The notes under the pieces: generated by a model
Told to the model about the DNA's origin: nothing
What the model saw: the letters and a program-made list of their open reading frames with translations, nothing else
Databases searched by the model: none
Assembly: GCF_004135205.1 (NCBI RefSeq)
Contig: NZ_CP035490.1
Coordinates: forward strand, 6,896,772-6,960,771
Source of the DNA: Hahella sp. KA22
GTDB taxonomy: Bacteria; Pseudomonadota; Gammaproteobacteria; Pseudomonadales; Oleiphilaceae
Direction: 5' to 3'
DNA length: 64,000 nt
Position numbers and translations under genes: made by a program
In this document: piece by piece, positions 25,744 to 35,114 of the stretch
Layout of the letters: the number at the start of each line of letters is the position of its first letter
How positions within the stretch are numbered: the first letter of the stretch is position 1

Positions 25744-26415
25744 ATGACAACAAGCGCTGTCGTAAAATATCTGCTCGATAACGCTGAAACGCTGAGCCTT
25801 GCAACGCTAAAGAAAAGTCTAACGGACATCGCTCAATGGCATCAAAGGAACGGCTTTGCCGATCCAACACAGGCGTCTACGGTGAAAAAAGCCTTGGAGG
25901 GGATAAAGAAGTTACATCCCCACCGAAACAGACAGGTGAGTCTGATCCAGATCGAGCAGTTGTCGCAGCTTGCGCAATGGCTGGATAGAACCGCCATGGA
26001 AGCCAAAGTGCATGGCGACCGCCGTCGTATGCTACGGCAAACCCGTGATAAAGCGCTTGTTCTACTCAGCTTCTGGTTTGGGCTGCAAGATGAAGAACTT
26101 AGCCGACTTTGTGTCGAAGACGTTAATTTAAACTCCAAGGAACACATCTCCGTGTTTATATCCCGCTATAAAGGAACCGGACGTAAGCGCCTGAAATACT
26201 ATAAGACCATAGAACCACGCCATTTGTGCCCTATTCAGGCTTATAAGAGCTGGTTGGACATCGCTGCATTATCGACGGGGGCGGTATTCAGGAGCGTCAA
26301 TCGGTGGGGGCGTATTGGAGAAAGTCCCCTTCATGCGGGCAGCATCAGGCCTATTTTCCGACAGTTATTTCAGAATGTTGGCTTACCAAGATACGGAGAG
26401 ATCGTCGTGGCCTGA
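25744..26415 (+). pseudogene. Tyrosine recombinase (phage integrase family), C-terminally truncated
   Basis: 223 aa. An N-terminal SAM-like DNA-binding domain (about 1-60) is followed by the first part of the catalytic domain (LVLLSFWFGLQDEELSRLCV, VFISRYKGTGRKRL, LCPIQAYKSWL). It stops at GLPRYGEIVVA, before the HxLR box and the nucleophilic Tyr, so it cannot recombine DNA. The first catalytic Arg, expected in a GLRxxEL motif, is Gln at residue 115. A degenerate dispersed repeat lies just downstream. Confidence 0.78.
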
Positions 26416-26439
26416 TTGAGAAACAGGCGCGCTTGTCAG

Positions 26440-26492
26440 CGCAAATGATATTGGCATCGCGCTATTCTGGCGCAGGGACGCGCCTGCACGGA
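26440..26492 (+). repeat. Dispersed palindromic repeat, copy B (degenerate)
   Basis: Shares aatgatattggcat, the ggcgca/gacgcgcctg arm and the following gcacgg with copy A, in the same orientation. The first hairpin is eroded. It lies directly after the truncated recombinase. Confidence 0.6.
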
Positions 26493-26506
26493 GATAAATC
26501 CGACTA

Positions 26507-26522
26507 TGTTAGCCACCGTACC
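26507..26522 (+). promoter_or_regulatory. Recurring palindrome, distant degenerate copy
   Basis: TGTTAG-CCAC-CGTACC, followed by GAT. The right half and spacer match copies 2 and 4. It lies 110 bp upstream of the GGDEF-EAL gene. Confidence 0.35.
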
Positions 26523-26632
26523 GATATCGATCGCCTCGATAGTTAGACTGAACATAACGCACATCTTTTAAACAAAACGGAAGCCTTGTTGGATGGATGA
26601 TGCGCCAACAGGGCCACTGAAAGAATCGCATT

Positions 26633-28966
26633 ATGGATAAGCTACATCAGGCCACCAAATCGTCCACCTTATCAAAGGACTCTTCGATCAAACTTGGATC
26701 GCATGCCAAGCCCCACTTTTTACTGGTGGCGCAGGCAGAGACAGCGACTGTAGCGTCTACCCCCAAAAAGCCCGCCGGCGTCGACTCTAAAAGCGACGCC
26801 GGCGCACTGGCCAGCGCTCTGTTACGGGGAGACGAAAATGACTCTTCTTATCCTCCCAACAAACCCATTACCGTACTCTTAATAGAAAAATGCGCCGCCG
26901 ATGCGCGGAGAATTCTGGATATTTTGCATGCCGACAGCAAATATCCTTTTCACATCATCTGGACCCATGCGCCCCCTGCTTCACTCAAACACAAATATTC
27001 AAATACGGATGTCATATTGCTGGACGCGTCTTTATTAATTCACCGAGGCGTTAAAGCGCTGGCGCAACTACAGGGGATAGCGCCCCGAATTCCTATCTTG
27101 ATCATGTGTGCGACGCCAAAGGAGCAGCAGGCGGCGGAAACCCTGGTGAAGCCTGAAGTGCGTCAAAGGATTGACTTTTTCGCCAAGAATCACGTTGACG
27201 CCTACTGGCTGCCGCGAGCGTTAATGTTACTGGTTGCTCGTCTGGCCGCAGAAAACTTACTGGCCAAAGGGGAAAAGCGCGCCCAACAGATCTTAAACTC
27301 CATAGGGGACGCTGTGCTGGCGACAGACCTGCAAGGTAATGTGATTTACCTGAATAAGATGGCGGAGAGCCTGACAGGCTGGTCATACAAAGACGCTCTG
27401 GGCCAGCCCTCCTCCATGGTGCTCACATTAATCAACGACCAGCCTCAGTCGAATGCAGCCGATCCCATACGGCAGGTTATTGAGAACAATTGCATATTAC
27501 GGATGGCGGAGGATTGCATCCTGGTTCGACGTGATGGCGTAGAGCTCTTTATTGATGACTCTATCGCACCAATTCACGATGGCGATGACATAGTATCCGG
27601 GGCGGTTATCGTGTTTCATGACGTTTCGGCGGAACGGACAATGGCCAAGGAAATGTCGCATATGGCGCAGCATGACGCCCTTACCGGGCTGCCCAACCGC
27701 GCGTTACTGGAGGAGCGCTTTTCCTCCGCCGTCAATCAGGCCAAACGCAACGCCAAGCAGATAGCCATACTGTTTATTGACCTGGACTTTTTCAAACTGG
27801 TCAATGATTCTCTGGGGCATGGCGTGGGCGACCAGCTGCTTCGCTCTGTTGCTGAGAGACTGGTGGCCTGCGTACGTGCGACAGACACAGTCAGCCGTCA
27901 TGGCGGCGACGAGTTTGTCATACTGCTAAGCGAACTGGACAAACCGGAAGACGCCGCCCATGTCGCCGAGAAGTTGACAGCGGCGTTCTGCGCCCCTCAT
28001 TTAATCAACGATCATAAACTCCACGTTAGTCTGAGTATCGGCATCAGCGTTTACCCAGATGATGGAAGCGAGATGGCGTTCATCATGCAGAATGCGGACA
28101 TCGCCATGTATCACGCCAAAAAAAGCGGTCGTAATAGCTACCAGTTCTTCAGAGCCGACATGAATGCTCGCGCAAGCAAGCGACTGCTTCTGGAGAGCAA
28201 GCTCCGCCAGGCCTTAAAAGAGGGCGAGTTTATCTTGCACTATCAGCCCCAGGTAGAACTGATTTCCGGAGAAATTACTGGCGCAGAAGCGCTGATCCGC
28301 TGGCGCGACCCTGGCGGCGGGCTCATTCCACCGGCTCAGTTTATACCGATCGCAGAGGAGTGCGGACTCATCATTTCAATTGGACGCTGGGTGTTGAACG
28401 AAGCATGTCGTCAGATGAAGGCCTGGCGGGACTCGGGATGCCGCTCGACGCCGATTTCAGTGAATATCTCGGCGCTGGAGTTCAGAAACAAAGGCTTTCT
28501 GGATAGCATCAATGACATACTGGCGCAGTACCAGCTGCCCGCCGGATTGCTGAAGCTGGAGTTGACCGAAAGCATCCTCATGCATGACATAAAGTCATCC
28601 ATTAATGTGTTAGACGAGCTAAAATCCATTGGCGTACTCCTCTCCATCGACGACTTCGGGACCGGTTATTCAAGCCTGAGTTATCTCCAGCGATTGCCAA
28701 TTGACACGCTAAAAATAGATCAGTCTTTCGTACGCGATCTGACAACGGAAAAAGATGACGCCACCATTGTCAGCGCGGTCATTGGCATGGGGAAAAATCT
28801 TGGTCAGAAAGTCATTGCCGAGGGTGTGGAAACGCTTGAACAACTTAATATTCTACGCAGCTACCTCTGTGATGAAGGACAAGGCTTTCAATTCAGCCGG
28901 CCCCTGTCCGCGAACGATTACGCCAGATTCCTCGCAACCAATAACGGCGTTTTACCGTTGGGTTAG
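26633..28966 (+). CDS. Receiver-like/PAS/GGDEF/EAL c-di-GMP enzyme
   Basis: 777 aa, soluble. A divergent receiver-like domain (about 78-200, VLLIEKCAADAR, VILLDASLL) precedes a PAS domain (about 218-335), a GGDEF domain with intact HGGDEF (424-428) and an EAL domain. The catalytic EAL signature is at 552-554, and downstream acidic motifs KLELTES and DDFGTGYSSLSYL are present. Both synthesis and hydrolysis of c-di-GMP look possible; which dominates cannot be told. The phospho-acceptor position of the receiver-like domain is uncertain. Confidence 0.93.
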   Translation: MDKLHQATKSSTLSKDSSIKLGSHAKPHFLLVAQAETATVASTPKKPAGVDSKSDAGALASALLRGDENDSSYPPNKPITVLLIEKCAADARRILDILHADSKYPFHIIWTHAPPASLKHKYSNTDVILLDASLLIHRGVKALAQLQGIAPRIPILIMCATPKEQQAAETLVKPEVRQRIDFFAKNHVDAYWLPRALMLLVARLAAENLLAKGEKRAQQILNSIGDAVLATDLQGNVIYLNKMAESLTGWSYKDALGQPSSMVLTLINDQPQSNAADPIRQVIENNCILRMAEDCILVRRDGVELFIDDSIAPIHDGDDIVSGAVIVFHDVSAERTMAKEMSHMAQHDALTGLPNRALLEERFSSAVNQAKRNAKQIAILFIDLDFFKLVNDSLGHGVGDQLLRSVAERLVACVRATDTVSRHGGDEFVILLSELDKPEDAAHVAEKLTAAFCAPHLINDHKLHVSLSIGISVYPDDGSEMAFIMQNADIAMYHAKKSGRNSYQFFRADMNARASKRLLLESKLRQALKEGEFILHYQPQVELISGEITGAEALIRWRDPGGGLIPPAQFIPIAEECGLIISIGRWVLNEACRQMKAWRDSGCRSTPISVNISALEFRNKGFLDSINDILAQYQLPAGLLKLELTESILMHDIKSSINVLDELKSIGVLLSIDDFGTGYSSLSYLQRLPIDTLKIDQSFVRDLTTEKDDATIVSAVIGMGKNLGQKVIAEGVETLEQLNILRSYLCDEGQGFQFSRPLSANDYARFLATNNGVLPLG

Positions 28967-29103
28967 GCGCTTATACAGGTACAGGTATGGGGGCTACCCC
29001 GATGCCATTCCCGCCAGCGCCCTGATCTGATACGGCGGAACGCCATACTATAATGTTCTCATTGCACGGAGCGCGCGACGGATGCACGAACAGGAAGGAA
29101 GCA

Positions 29104-29991
29104 ATGAATAAATTATCGGCCAATATCTTTGGAGCCCCTTCGGATACTGCGGTTGCAATGCGCCTGATTCGCGGACTTACAGGCAACGACGCCATTTCTC
29201 GGGAAGAGTGGCGTAATCTGTATCGCCACACAGTTGGATCTGAGTACTCGGCGCATCAATATCTCATGAAACATCTCACGGGGCGTCACTACTCGGAAAC
29301 GGACTCGATTAAGCTTTGGAATGGCATTCTGCATCATAAAATTGAACTGACCTGCGCGCTCGATCGCGATCCTGGCTTTTTTGTCGCTGCGCTCGATTAC
29401 CTTTCCAATAAATCCCCCAAAAATAATGGCGCTGACTATATTCTGGTGGCTGAAGATGTCTTGATTCGATGCATGGAAATGTCTCTTCTTGATGGTTTAA
29501 CCGGACTGTTCAATCGTAATGCTGCGATGAAAATGATGGAGAAAACCATCGAAGGCGTCAGGCGAAAAAACGGGTGCTTCGCGCTGCTGATGATGGATGT
29601 GGATGACTTTAGCGAGATCAACAGCGAATTCGGGCATATTGGCGGCGACGAAGTCTTGGTTCAAATCGCCCATATTATCGGTCAAAGCATGCGGGGAATG
29701 GACATTGTCGGTCGATACGGCGGCGATGAATTTTTGGCGCTGTTACCTGATGCGGACTCCAATGTCGCCATTGAAGTGGCGGAACGGATAAGACGAGCCG
29801 TAGAGTCCGATGTTTTCAAGGAAAAGCAAGTAACGATTAGCATTGGCGTCGCGGTATTCGAAGCCAATGGCGTTTCCATGAAAGAATATATTCAAGTTGC
29901 TGACGAAATGCTTTATAAGGTGAAGAACAACGCCAAAAACAGCGTACTGATTTCATCCATATATAGAAATACGCCCCCTCTCGTTAAATAA
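29104..29991 (+). CDS. Soluble diguanylate cyclase (GGDEF)
   Basis: 295 aa. The N-terminal 125 residues are helical and not recognised (MNKLSANIFGAPSDTAVAMR). The C-terminal GGDEF domain starts at MSLLDGLTGLFNRNAAM and has an intact motif in GRYGGDEFLALL. ATG 29104 has a strong AGGAAGGAA ribosome binding site, unlike an in-frame ATG 51 nt earlier. Gene order suggests it belongs with the c-di-GMP genes upstream, although 137 bp separate it from the GGDEF-EAL gene. Confidence 0.92.
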   Translation: MNKLSANIFGAPSDTAVAMRLIRGLTGNDAISREEWRNLYRHTVGSEYSAHQYLMKHLTGRHYSETDSIKLWNGILHHKIELTCALDRDPGFFVAALDYLSNKSPKNNGADYILVAEDVLIRCMEMSLLDGLTGLFNRNAAMKMMEKTIEGVRRKNGCFALLMMDVDDFSEINSEFGHIGGDEVLVQIAHIIGQSMRGMDIVGRYGGDEFLALLPDADSNVAIEVAERIRRAVESDVFKEKQVTISIGVAVFEANGVSMKEYIQVADEMLYKVKNNAKNSVLISSIYRNTPPLVK

Positions 29992-30328
29992 ATATACGTG
30001 GTTAATCTGTGCTTACTCCTTGCATTTGGCGGCCCCAGGTCAAACATTAGGCTTCGCCGCGCCGACCTCTTATGTGACACTCTGTCCAGCCGGGTGCTGA
30101 AACATAAAACACTCATTCTTCCCATCTGTCTTATGCACGGTAAAAGCGCATTTTTCAGAGCATTTTACTGCATTTAACGACCGGCTTTGCTGGAATCGGA
30201 AATCTATTACAGTTGCAGCTAATTATATCGACTTATGGTTCTTATCGGCACACAATGCCCCTATAGGCCGCACCTTGATTGGCGTTATGAAGTATATCTG
30301 AGCAGAAGCGAGCAATTAATAAACGATT
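29992..30328. other. Intergenic region
   Basis: 337 bp before the CheB-CheR gene. Probably contains its promoter; I see no RNA gene, strong repeat or operator. Confidence 0.45.
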
Positions 30329-33259
30329 ATGACTTTTAATAGAGACGTATCAGCTCCCACAGGTGTGGATACTAATTCAACACCGACTTTTTATGCGGCG
30401 GCAGTGGGCGCCTCCGCCGGGGGGCTGGAAGCGCTTAAACGTTTGTTCAGCGGCATGCCGGCGAGGACCGGAATTGTATTTATCATCATTACGCACCAAA
30501 AAGCCGGTCATGTCAGCATCTTACCGGAGCTCCTGAGCAACCAGACGGAATTACCCATAAATGTCGCCCAAAATGGACAGTCGCTGAAGCCGGATCATAT
30601 CTACATCAACCCTTCCAATGGCATGCTGGGTGTGGAAAACGGCGTGTTTGTGATTACGCCTTTCGATGAAGAAAAAAATGTCGAAAAGCATCATCCCGTC
30701 GATTATTTCTTCCACTCAATCGCCAGAGAATATGGCGACAACGCCATTGGCGTCATTCTGTCGGGCACCGGAAGCGATGGTACGCTGGGGCTACGAAGCA
30801 TCAAGGAAAAAGGGGGACTGATTATCGCCGAAGATCCGGGCGTCGCCGAATTCGCCGGCATGCCGGCCAGTGCGATTGCAACGGGGTTGACGGACTATGT
30901 GCTGTCTCCAGAAGACATGCCAGGCGTACTGGAAGAATACATGACCGCTATCGGCAAATCGTTGGTCTCCAACAAAGAACTGACGACGCAATTTCCAGAT
31001 GAAGTCATGGCGCAGATTTTCGCGTTGTTGCTGGCGCGCACAGGACACGACTTTTCCCTTTACAAAACCAATACCCTGTACCGGCGTATTGAACGGCGAA
31101 TGAACCGTCATCGGCTGCATACCGCCCACGGCTATGTGAACTATCTGAAATCGGAGCCTCAGGAACTGGACCAGCTTTTTAAAGAGTTCCTCATCCGGGT
31201 GACCAGCTTTTTCCGCGACGCCGACGTCTGGAGCAGTCTTTCCAAAGGCGCATTGGAGGAGTTGTTGATCAAAAGGTCGGAAGGAGGCTTGTTCCGTGTG
31301 TGGGTGCCCGGCTGTTCGACCGGCGAGGAAGCTTATACAGTGGCCTTTATTATCACGGAGATACTGGAGAAGATGGAGTTCCCGCCCCGTATCCAGATCT
31401 TCGCTACAGATCTTGACGCCAGCGCTATCAATATCGCACGCAAAGGGGTATACGACAAAGACGTCCAAAGTGAAATATCCCACGAAAGATTGCAGAAATA
31501 CTTTTCTCTGGAAGGCGATTGCTACAAGGTGAATAAACCCATCCGCGATATGATGGTGTTCGCGGTTCATAATATTATTAAAGACCCTCCTTTTACCAAA
31601 ATTGACCTGATTTCCTGCCGTAATCTCCTTATTTACATGCGCTCGGAAATGCAAAGAAAGCTGTTTTCATTAATGCACTACGCATTGCTTCCGGAAGGTT
31701 TATTAGTGCTGGGGCCATCCGAATCCATCGGCGACTCTTCTCTGTTATTCGAGGCGGTGGATAAGAAGCATAAGATATACAGACACAAACTTTCTCCAGA
31801 TATCAACTACCTGCCGAATATGGGGTTAAGGTTGGAGCCAAATAGCAATATTACGGTAGACAGGCTGGGCATTGGCCAGCGTTACGCTCAGGAGACGCCC
31901 TCATTTTCCAGTGCGGTTTTGAGAATGCTGGTTAACCGGTTCGCTCCGGTTTGCGTCATCATTAATTATCTCGGGGACATTTGTTATATACACGGGAAAG
32001 CTGGCGCCTACCTGGAACCAAATGAGGGACGCCCCCGCAACAACATACTCGAAATGGCTCGCCCGGGACTGCGTATGGAACTGGTTTCCGCCATGCATCA
32101 GGCTGCTGCTGAAGAGTGTCCCGTGGTGCACCGTATCGCCAATATCACTCAGCCACCTTCGTCGGTAAAACTGTCCGTAGAACGCATTCAAGAGCCTGCG
32201 GCGTTACATGGACTTCTGCTGGTCATGCTCGGTCCCCTCAATGAGACGATCCCCGTTCCAGGCGACATCGTTTCAGACAAGAGTGACTGGGGCATTCCAG
32301 CCAATAGAGATATCGCCGAAAGCGTTGAGAAAGACAACGAGGTCGTCTGGCTTCGCAAAGAGCTGGGCATGATGCAGTTGTTTTACCAGAATCTGGTTGA
32401 GCAACTGGAGACCTCCAATGAAGAATTGCAAAGCGTTAACGAAGAACTGCAAAGCGCAAATGAGGAGCTGGAAACATCGAAAGAAGAAATGCAGTCTCTC
32501 AATGAGGAACTTTCTACCGTCAACAACGAGTTTCAGTCCAAACTGGAATCCTTGTCACAAGCCAATGACGATATGCAAAACTTATTGAACAGCACCGATA
32601 TCGCCACTATTTTCCTGGACGATAACCTTTGCATTAATCGCTTCACCGAGCAGGCAAATAAAATAGTGACGTTGAGAGAGGGGGATGTCGGGCGCCCTAT
32701 CAGTGAACTGGCGTTGAATAATCTCGATTACCGGACCCTTCTCGTAAACGGCCGACAAGTATTGAAAACGCTGGAGCCAATAGAAATCGAGTTCGCCACC
32801 AGCTCCGGTGAATGGTATTCGATGAGAATGGCGCCGTATCGCACTACAGGCAACGCCATCAATGGTTTGGTCTGCACCTTTTTAGGCATCAGTAGCCTAA
32901 AACAAACCGAGACGCAATTAAGCTACCTCACGGCGGCGGTTAATGCGCTGCCGGACCCCATACTGGCGCTTGATGCTAACCTGACAATTCGCTTTGCGAA
33001 CAGCGCCTTTTATGAACTTTTCAACCTGGATAGGGCAAGTGTTGAACATATGTCCATTTATGACGTCGTCCAGGCATTCCGGGATCACGCCGAGCTTAAG
33101 TCCGCCCTGGAACAATTGAAAGAGGCCAGCGTCCCTTTCAATAATCTGGAAGTTTCGCTTAACTCGGAGGATGTCGTCTCAACCGTCTTGGGCCTGGCTG
33201 GCCGCCGAATACATCCTGAATCGGGAGACATCTTAATTACCATCAGACCTAACTATTAA
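30329..33259 (+). CDS. CheB-CheR fusion with coiled coil and PAS domains
   Basis: 976 aa. Domain order: CheB methylesterase (about 18-200, AAVGASAGGLEALKRLF, GVILSGTGSDGTLGL); CheR methyltransferase (about 220-480, FLIRVTSFFRDADVWS, VPGCSTGEEAYTVAF for SAM, FATDLDASAI). A PAS-like stretch precedes a strong coiled coil (about 690-760, repeating ELQSxNEEL), and two PAS domains end the protein (about 750-975). Such fusions are not classical chemotaxis enzymes; they are thought to signal to kinases. No receiver precedes CheB. The kinase and response regulator that follow are probably its partners. Confidence 0.93.
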   Translation: MTFNRDVSAPTGVDTNSTPTFYAAAVGASAGGLEALKRLFSGMPARTGIVFIIITHQKAGHVSILPELLSNQTELPINVAQNGQSLKPDHIYINPSNGMLGVENGVFVITPFDEEKNVEKHHPVDYFFHSIAREYGDNAIGVILSGTGSDGTLGLRSIKEKGGLIIAEDPGVAEFAGMPASAIATGLTDYVLSPEDMPGVLEEYMTAIGKSLVSNKELTTQFPDEVMAQIFALLLARTGHDFSLYKTNTLYRRIERRMNRHRLHTAHGYVNYLKSEPQELDQLFKEFLIRVTSFFRDADVWSSLSKGALEELLIKRSEGGLFRVWVPGCSTGEEAYTVAFIITEILEKMEFPPRIQIFATDLDASAINIARKGVYDKDVQSEISHERLQKYFSLEGDCYKVNKPIRDMMVFAVHNIIKDPPFTKIDLISCRNLLIYMRSEMQRKLFSLMHYALLPEGLLVLGPSESIGDSSLLFEAVDKKHKIYRHKLSPDINYLPNMGLRLEPNSNITVDRLGIGQRYAQETPSFSSAVLRMLVNRFAPVCVIINYLGDICYIHGKAGAYLEPNEGRPRNNILEMARPGLRMELVSAMHQAAAEECPVVHRIANITQPPSSVKLSVERIQEPAALHGLLLVMLGPLNETIPVPGDIVSDKSDWGIPANRDIAESVEKDNEVVWLRKELGMMQLFYQNLVEQLETSNEELQSVNEELQSANEELETSKEEMQSLNEELSTVNNEFQSKLESLSQANDDMQNLLNSTDIATIFLDDNLCINRFTEQANKIVTLREGDVGRPISELALNNLDYRTLLVNGRQVLKTLEPIEIEFATSSGEWYSMRMAPYRTTGNAINGLVCTFLGISSLKQTETQLSYLTAAVNALPDPILALDANLTIRFANSAFYELFNLDRASVEHMSIYDVVQAFRDHAELKSALEQLKEASVPFNNLEVSLNSEDVVSTVLGLAGRRIHPESGDILITIRPNY

Positions 33260-33274
33260 TCCCGCGGCTCGCCG

Positions 33275-33335
33275 CCGCGCAGGCGCATGAACGCGCCTGA
33301 TTACCTACATGGCAATATCATTGCCATGTAGGTAA
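33275..33335 (-). repeat. Dispersed palindromic repeat, copy C (inverted)
   Basis: Contains a perfect 16-bp hairpin ttacctacatggcaat-atc-attgccatgtaggtaa (33301-33335) next to aggcgc-atgaac-gcgcct (33281-33298). Its reverse complement aligns with copy A across both hairpins. It lies 15 bp after the CheB-CheR stop. Confidence 0.8.
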
Positions 33336-33392
33336 TGGCATATAAACAAATTTATTAAGGAATGGGCAAGATGTCAGGGAGACAAATTAGCT

Positions 33393-35027
33393 ATGAAACT
33401 CAAATCGCCGCTCAGGTCAATTAATAAAAGCCTGAAAAACTACGCAGTGCACTTATTTCATTCAGAAACGCCCAAGTCTTTTGCGCCCGACGATGAACCG
33501 GGCGACGAGTCAACATTGCAGCGTCTGGTGCATGAACTCCAGGTGCATCAAATTGAGCTGGAAACTCAAAACGAAGAGCTGCGGCATACGCAATTGCAAC
33601 TTTCCAATGCCCGAGATCAATACCTCCAGCTTTATGACATGGCTCCAATCGCTTATGTGACGATTGATCAGACAGGGAAAATTCTGGACGCCAACTTCAA
33701 AGCGTCGGAATTGTTCGACGCCCGTCGCAACGAGTTGCCTGGAGCCGCCCTCGCCGCCTTTATCTCACCCGCCTCACAGGATGCCTACTATTTGCATCGC
33801 CAAGCGGTTTTTTCCACCGGACTCAAGCAAGCAACGGAATTAACGCTAAAAGGGCGACCCACTCAAACCGTGACGCGCGTAGAAAGCGTCACTAGCGCTG
33901 ACAAAGACCGCTGCCTTATGGTCATGGTCGATATCACCAGCCAAAAACTGGCTGAGGAGGCGTTGAAAAGGCTCAATGAAGAACTGGAGACGCTAGTAGC
34001 AGAAAGAATGCGCCAGATCCAGATGAGTTTTAACCGCCTGAACACAATTCTGAACACCGCCACCGACGCTATTATCACCATTAACAATCAGGGCGAGATT
34101 GAAAGCGTCAACCCGGCTTCGGCAGAAATGTTCGGTTTTTCCTCTGATGAACTCATCGGCGGCAATATCTCTCTGGTTATACCCACGCAACAGACGGAAA
34201 CTCTACTTAGAAACATCAACCAATTACTACACCAGATAGATAACCGCCCCACTGGATGCGTCATGGACATATCGGCGAGACGCAAAGGCGGCTACCTGTT
34301 TCCTATCAGCCTGAGCAGCAACAGAATTGATAAAGAAAATGCGTTTACCTGCATCATTCGGGATATGAGTGAGCGGGTTGAGCTTGAAAAAGTTCTGTTG
34401 CAGCGAACGGAAGAGGAACGCAATAGAATCGGTCGAGAGCTTCATGACACTATAGGACAAACCGTAGTGGGCATCGCTTTAAAAGCCATCTCTCTATCTA
34501 CTGAACTGGAGAAAATCGCTCCGCCCCTCGCTCAAGCATTGGCGGATATGAGCGCAAAACTGGAAACGACAGGGCGTGAAATTCACACCATTGTGAATGA
34601 TTTGTCCCCACTGCGGATGGATGATAATGACTTTAAAGAGGCGCTTCAGTGGTTGGTGGATTCCAGCCAGATATACAGTCACGCAAAGATCACGCTTGAA
34701 TGCCCAAATGATGTCGCCATCAAGGACTCTCGCGTAGCGACCCAGCTTTATCGCATTGCCCAGGAAGCGCTGCATAACGCGATAAAGCACGCCAAAGCGG
34801 AGCTCATCCAAGTAAAAATCAAACAGACTTCTGAATTTATCAAACTTTCCGTTATAGATGACGGTTCAGGCATGGAGTCCACTTCCAGGTCCGCCCGATT
34901 ACCCTTCAGCTTGTCCGGCAAAGGCCTTGAAAACATGAAGTACCGCGCTCATGTCATCGGGGCCGACGTGGAAGTGTTAAGTAATAAGGGAAAAGGTTCT
35001 CACGTCGAGTGCACATTATTGACGTAG
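33393..35027 (+). CDS. Soluble PAS sensor histidine kinase (HisKA_3 type)
   Basis: 544 aa without membrane helices. An N-terminal helical region (LQRLVHELQVHQIELETQNE) is followed by two PAS domains (about 75-185 and 205-320). The dimerisation/phosphotransfer helix has the HisKA_3 H-box in RIGRELHDTIGQTVVGIAL, and a HATPase_c domain closes it (ALHNAIKHAKAELI, IDDGSGM, GKGLENMKYRA). Kinases of this NarX/DegS type pair with NarL-type regulators, as found next. The input may come from the adjacent CheB-CheR-PAS protein. Confidence 0.93.
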   Translation: MKLKSPLRSINKSLKNYAVHLFHSETPKSFAPDDEPGDESTLQRLVHELQVHQIELETQNEELRHTQLQLSNARDQYLQLYDMAPIAYVTIDQTGKILDANFKASELFDARRNELPGAALAAFISPASQDAYYLHRQAVFSTGLKQATELTLKGRPTQTVTRVESVTSADKDRCLMVMVDITSQKLAEEALKRLNEELETLVAERMRQIQMSFNRLNTILNTATDAIITINNQGEIESVNPASAEMFGFSSDELIGGNISLVIPTQQTETLLRNINQLLHQIDNRPTGCVMDISARRKGGYLFPISLSSNRIDKENAFTCIIRDMSERVELEKVLLQRTEEERNRIGRELHDTIGQTVVGIALKAISLSTELEKIAPPLAQALADMSAKLETTGREIHTIVNDLSPLRMDDNDFKEALQWLVDSSQIYSHAKITLECPNDVAIKDSRVATQLYRIAQEALHNAIKHAKAELIQVKIKQTSEFIKLSVIDDGSGMESTSRSARLPFSLSGKGLENMKYRAHVIGADVEVLSNKGKGSHVECTLLT

Positions 35028-35114
35028 CTCAGTTATTGCCACTAAACATTTCCTTTAAAGTGGTTGTGGAAAGCCAATAGAACGAAATTAAGTCACCTGA
35101 GCAAGAATAAACTA

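Noticed and set aside
28966..29040. GGTACAGGTATGGGGGCTACCCC region as a regulatory hairpin
   Set aside because: The stem is short, with no matching copy elsewhere and no clear relation to the next start codon.
8911..33335. CRISPR array made of the dispersed repeat
   Set aside because: The copies are kilobases apart, in different orientations, without regular spacers or cas genes.
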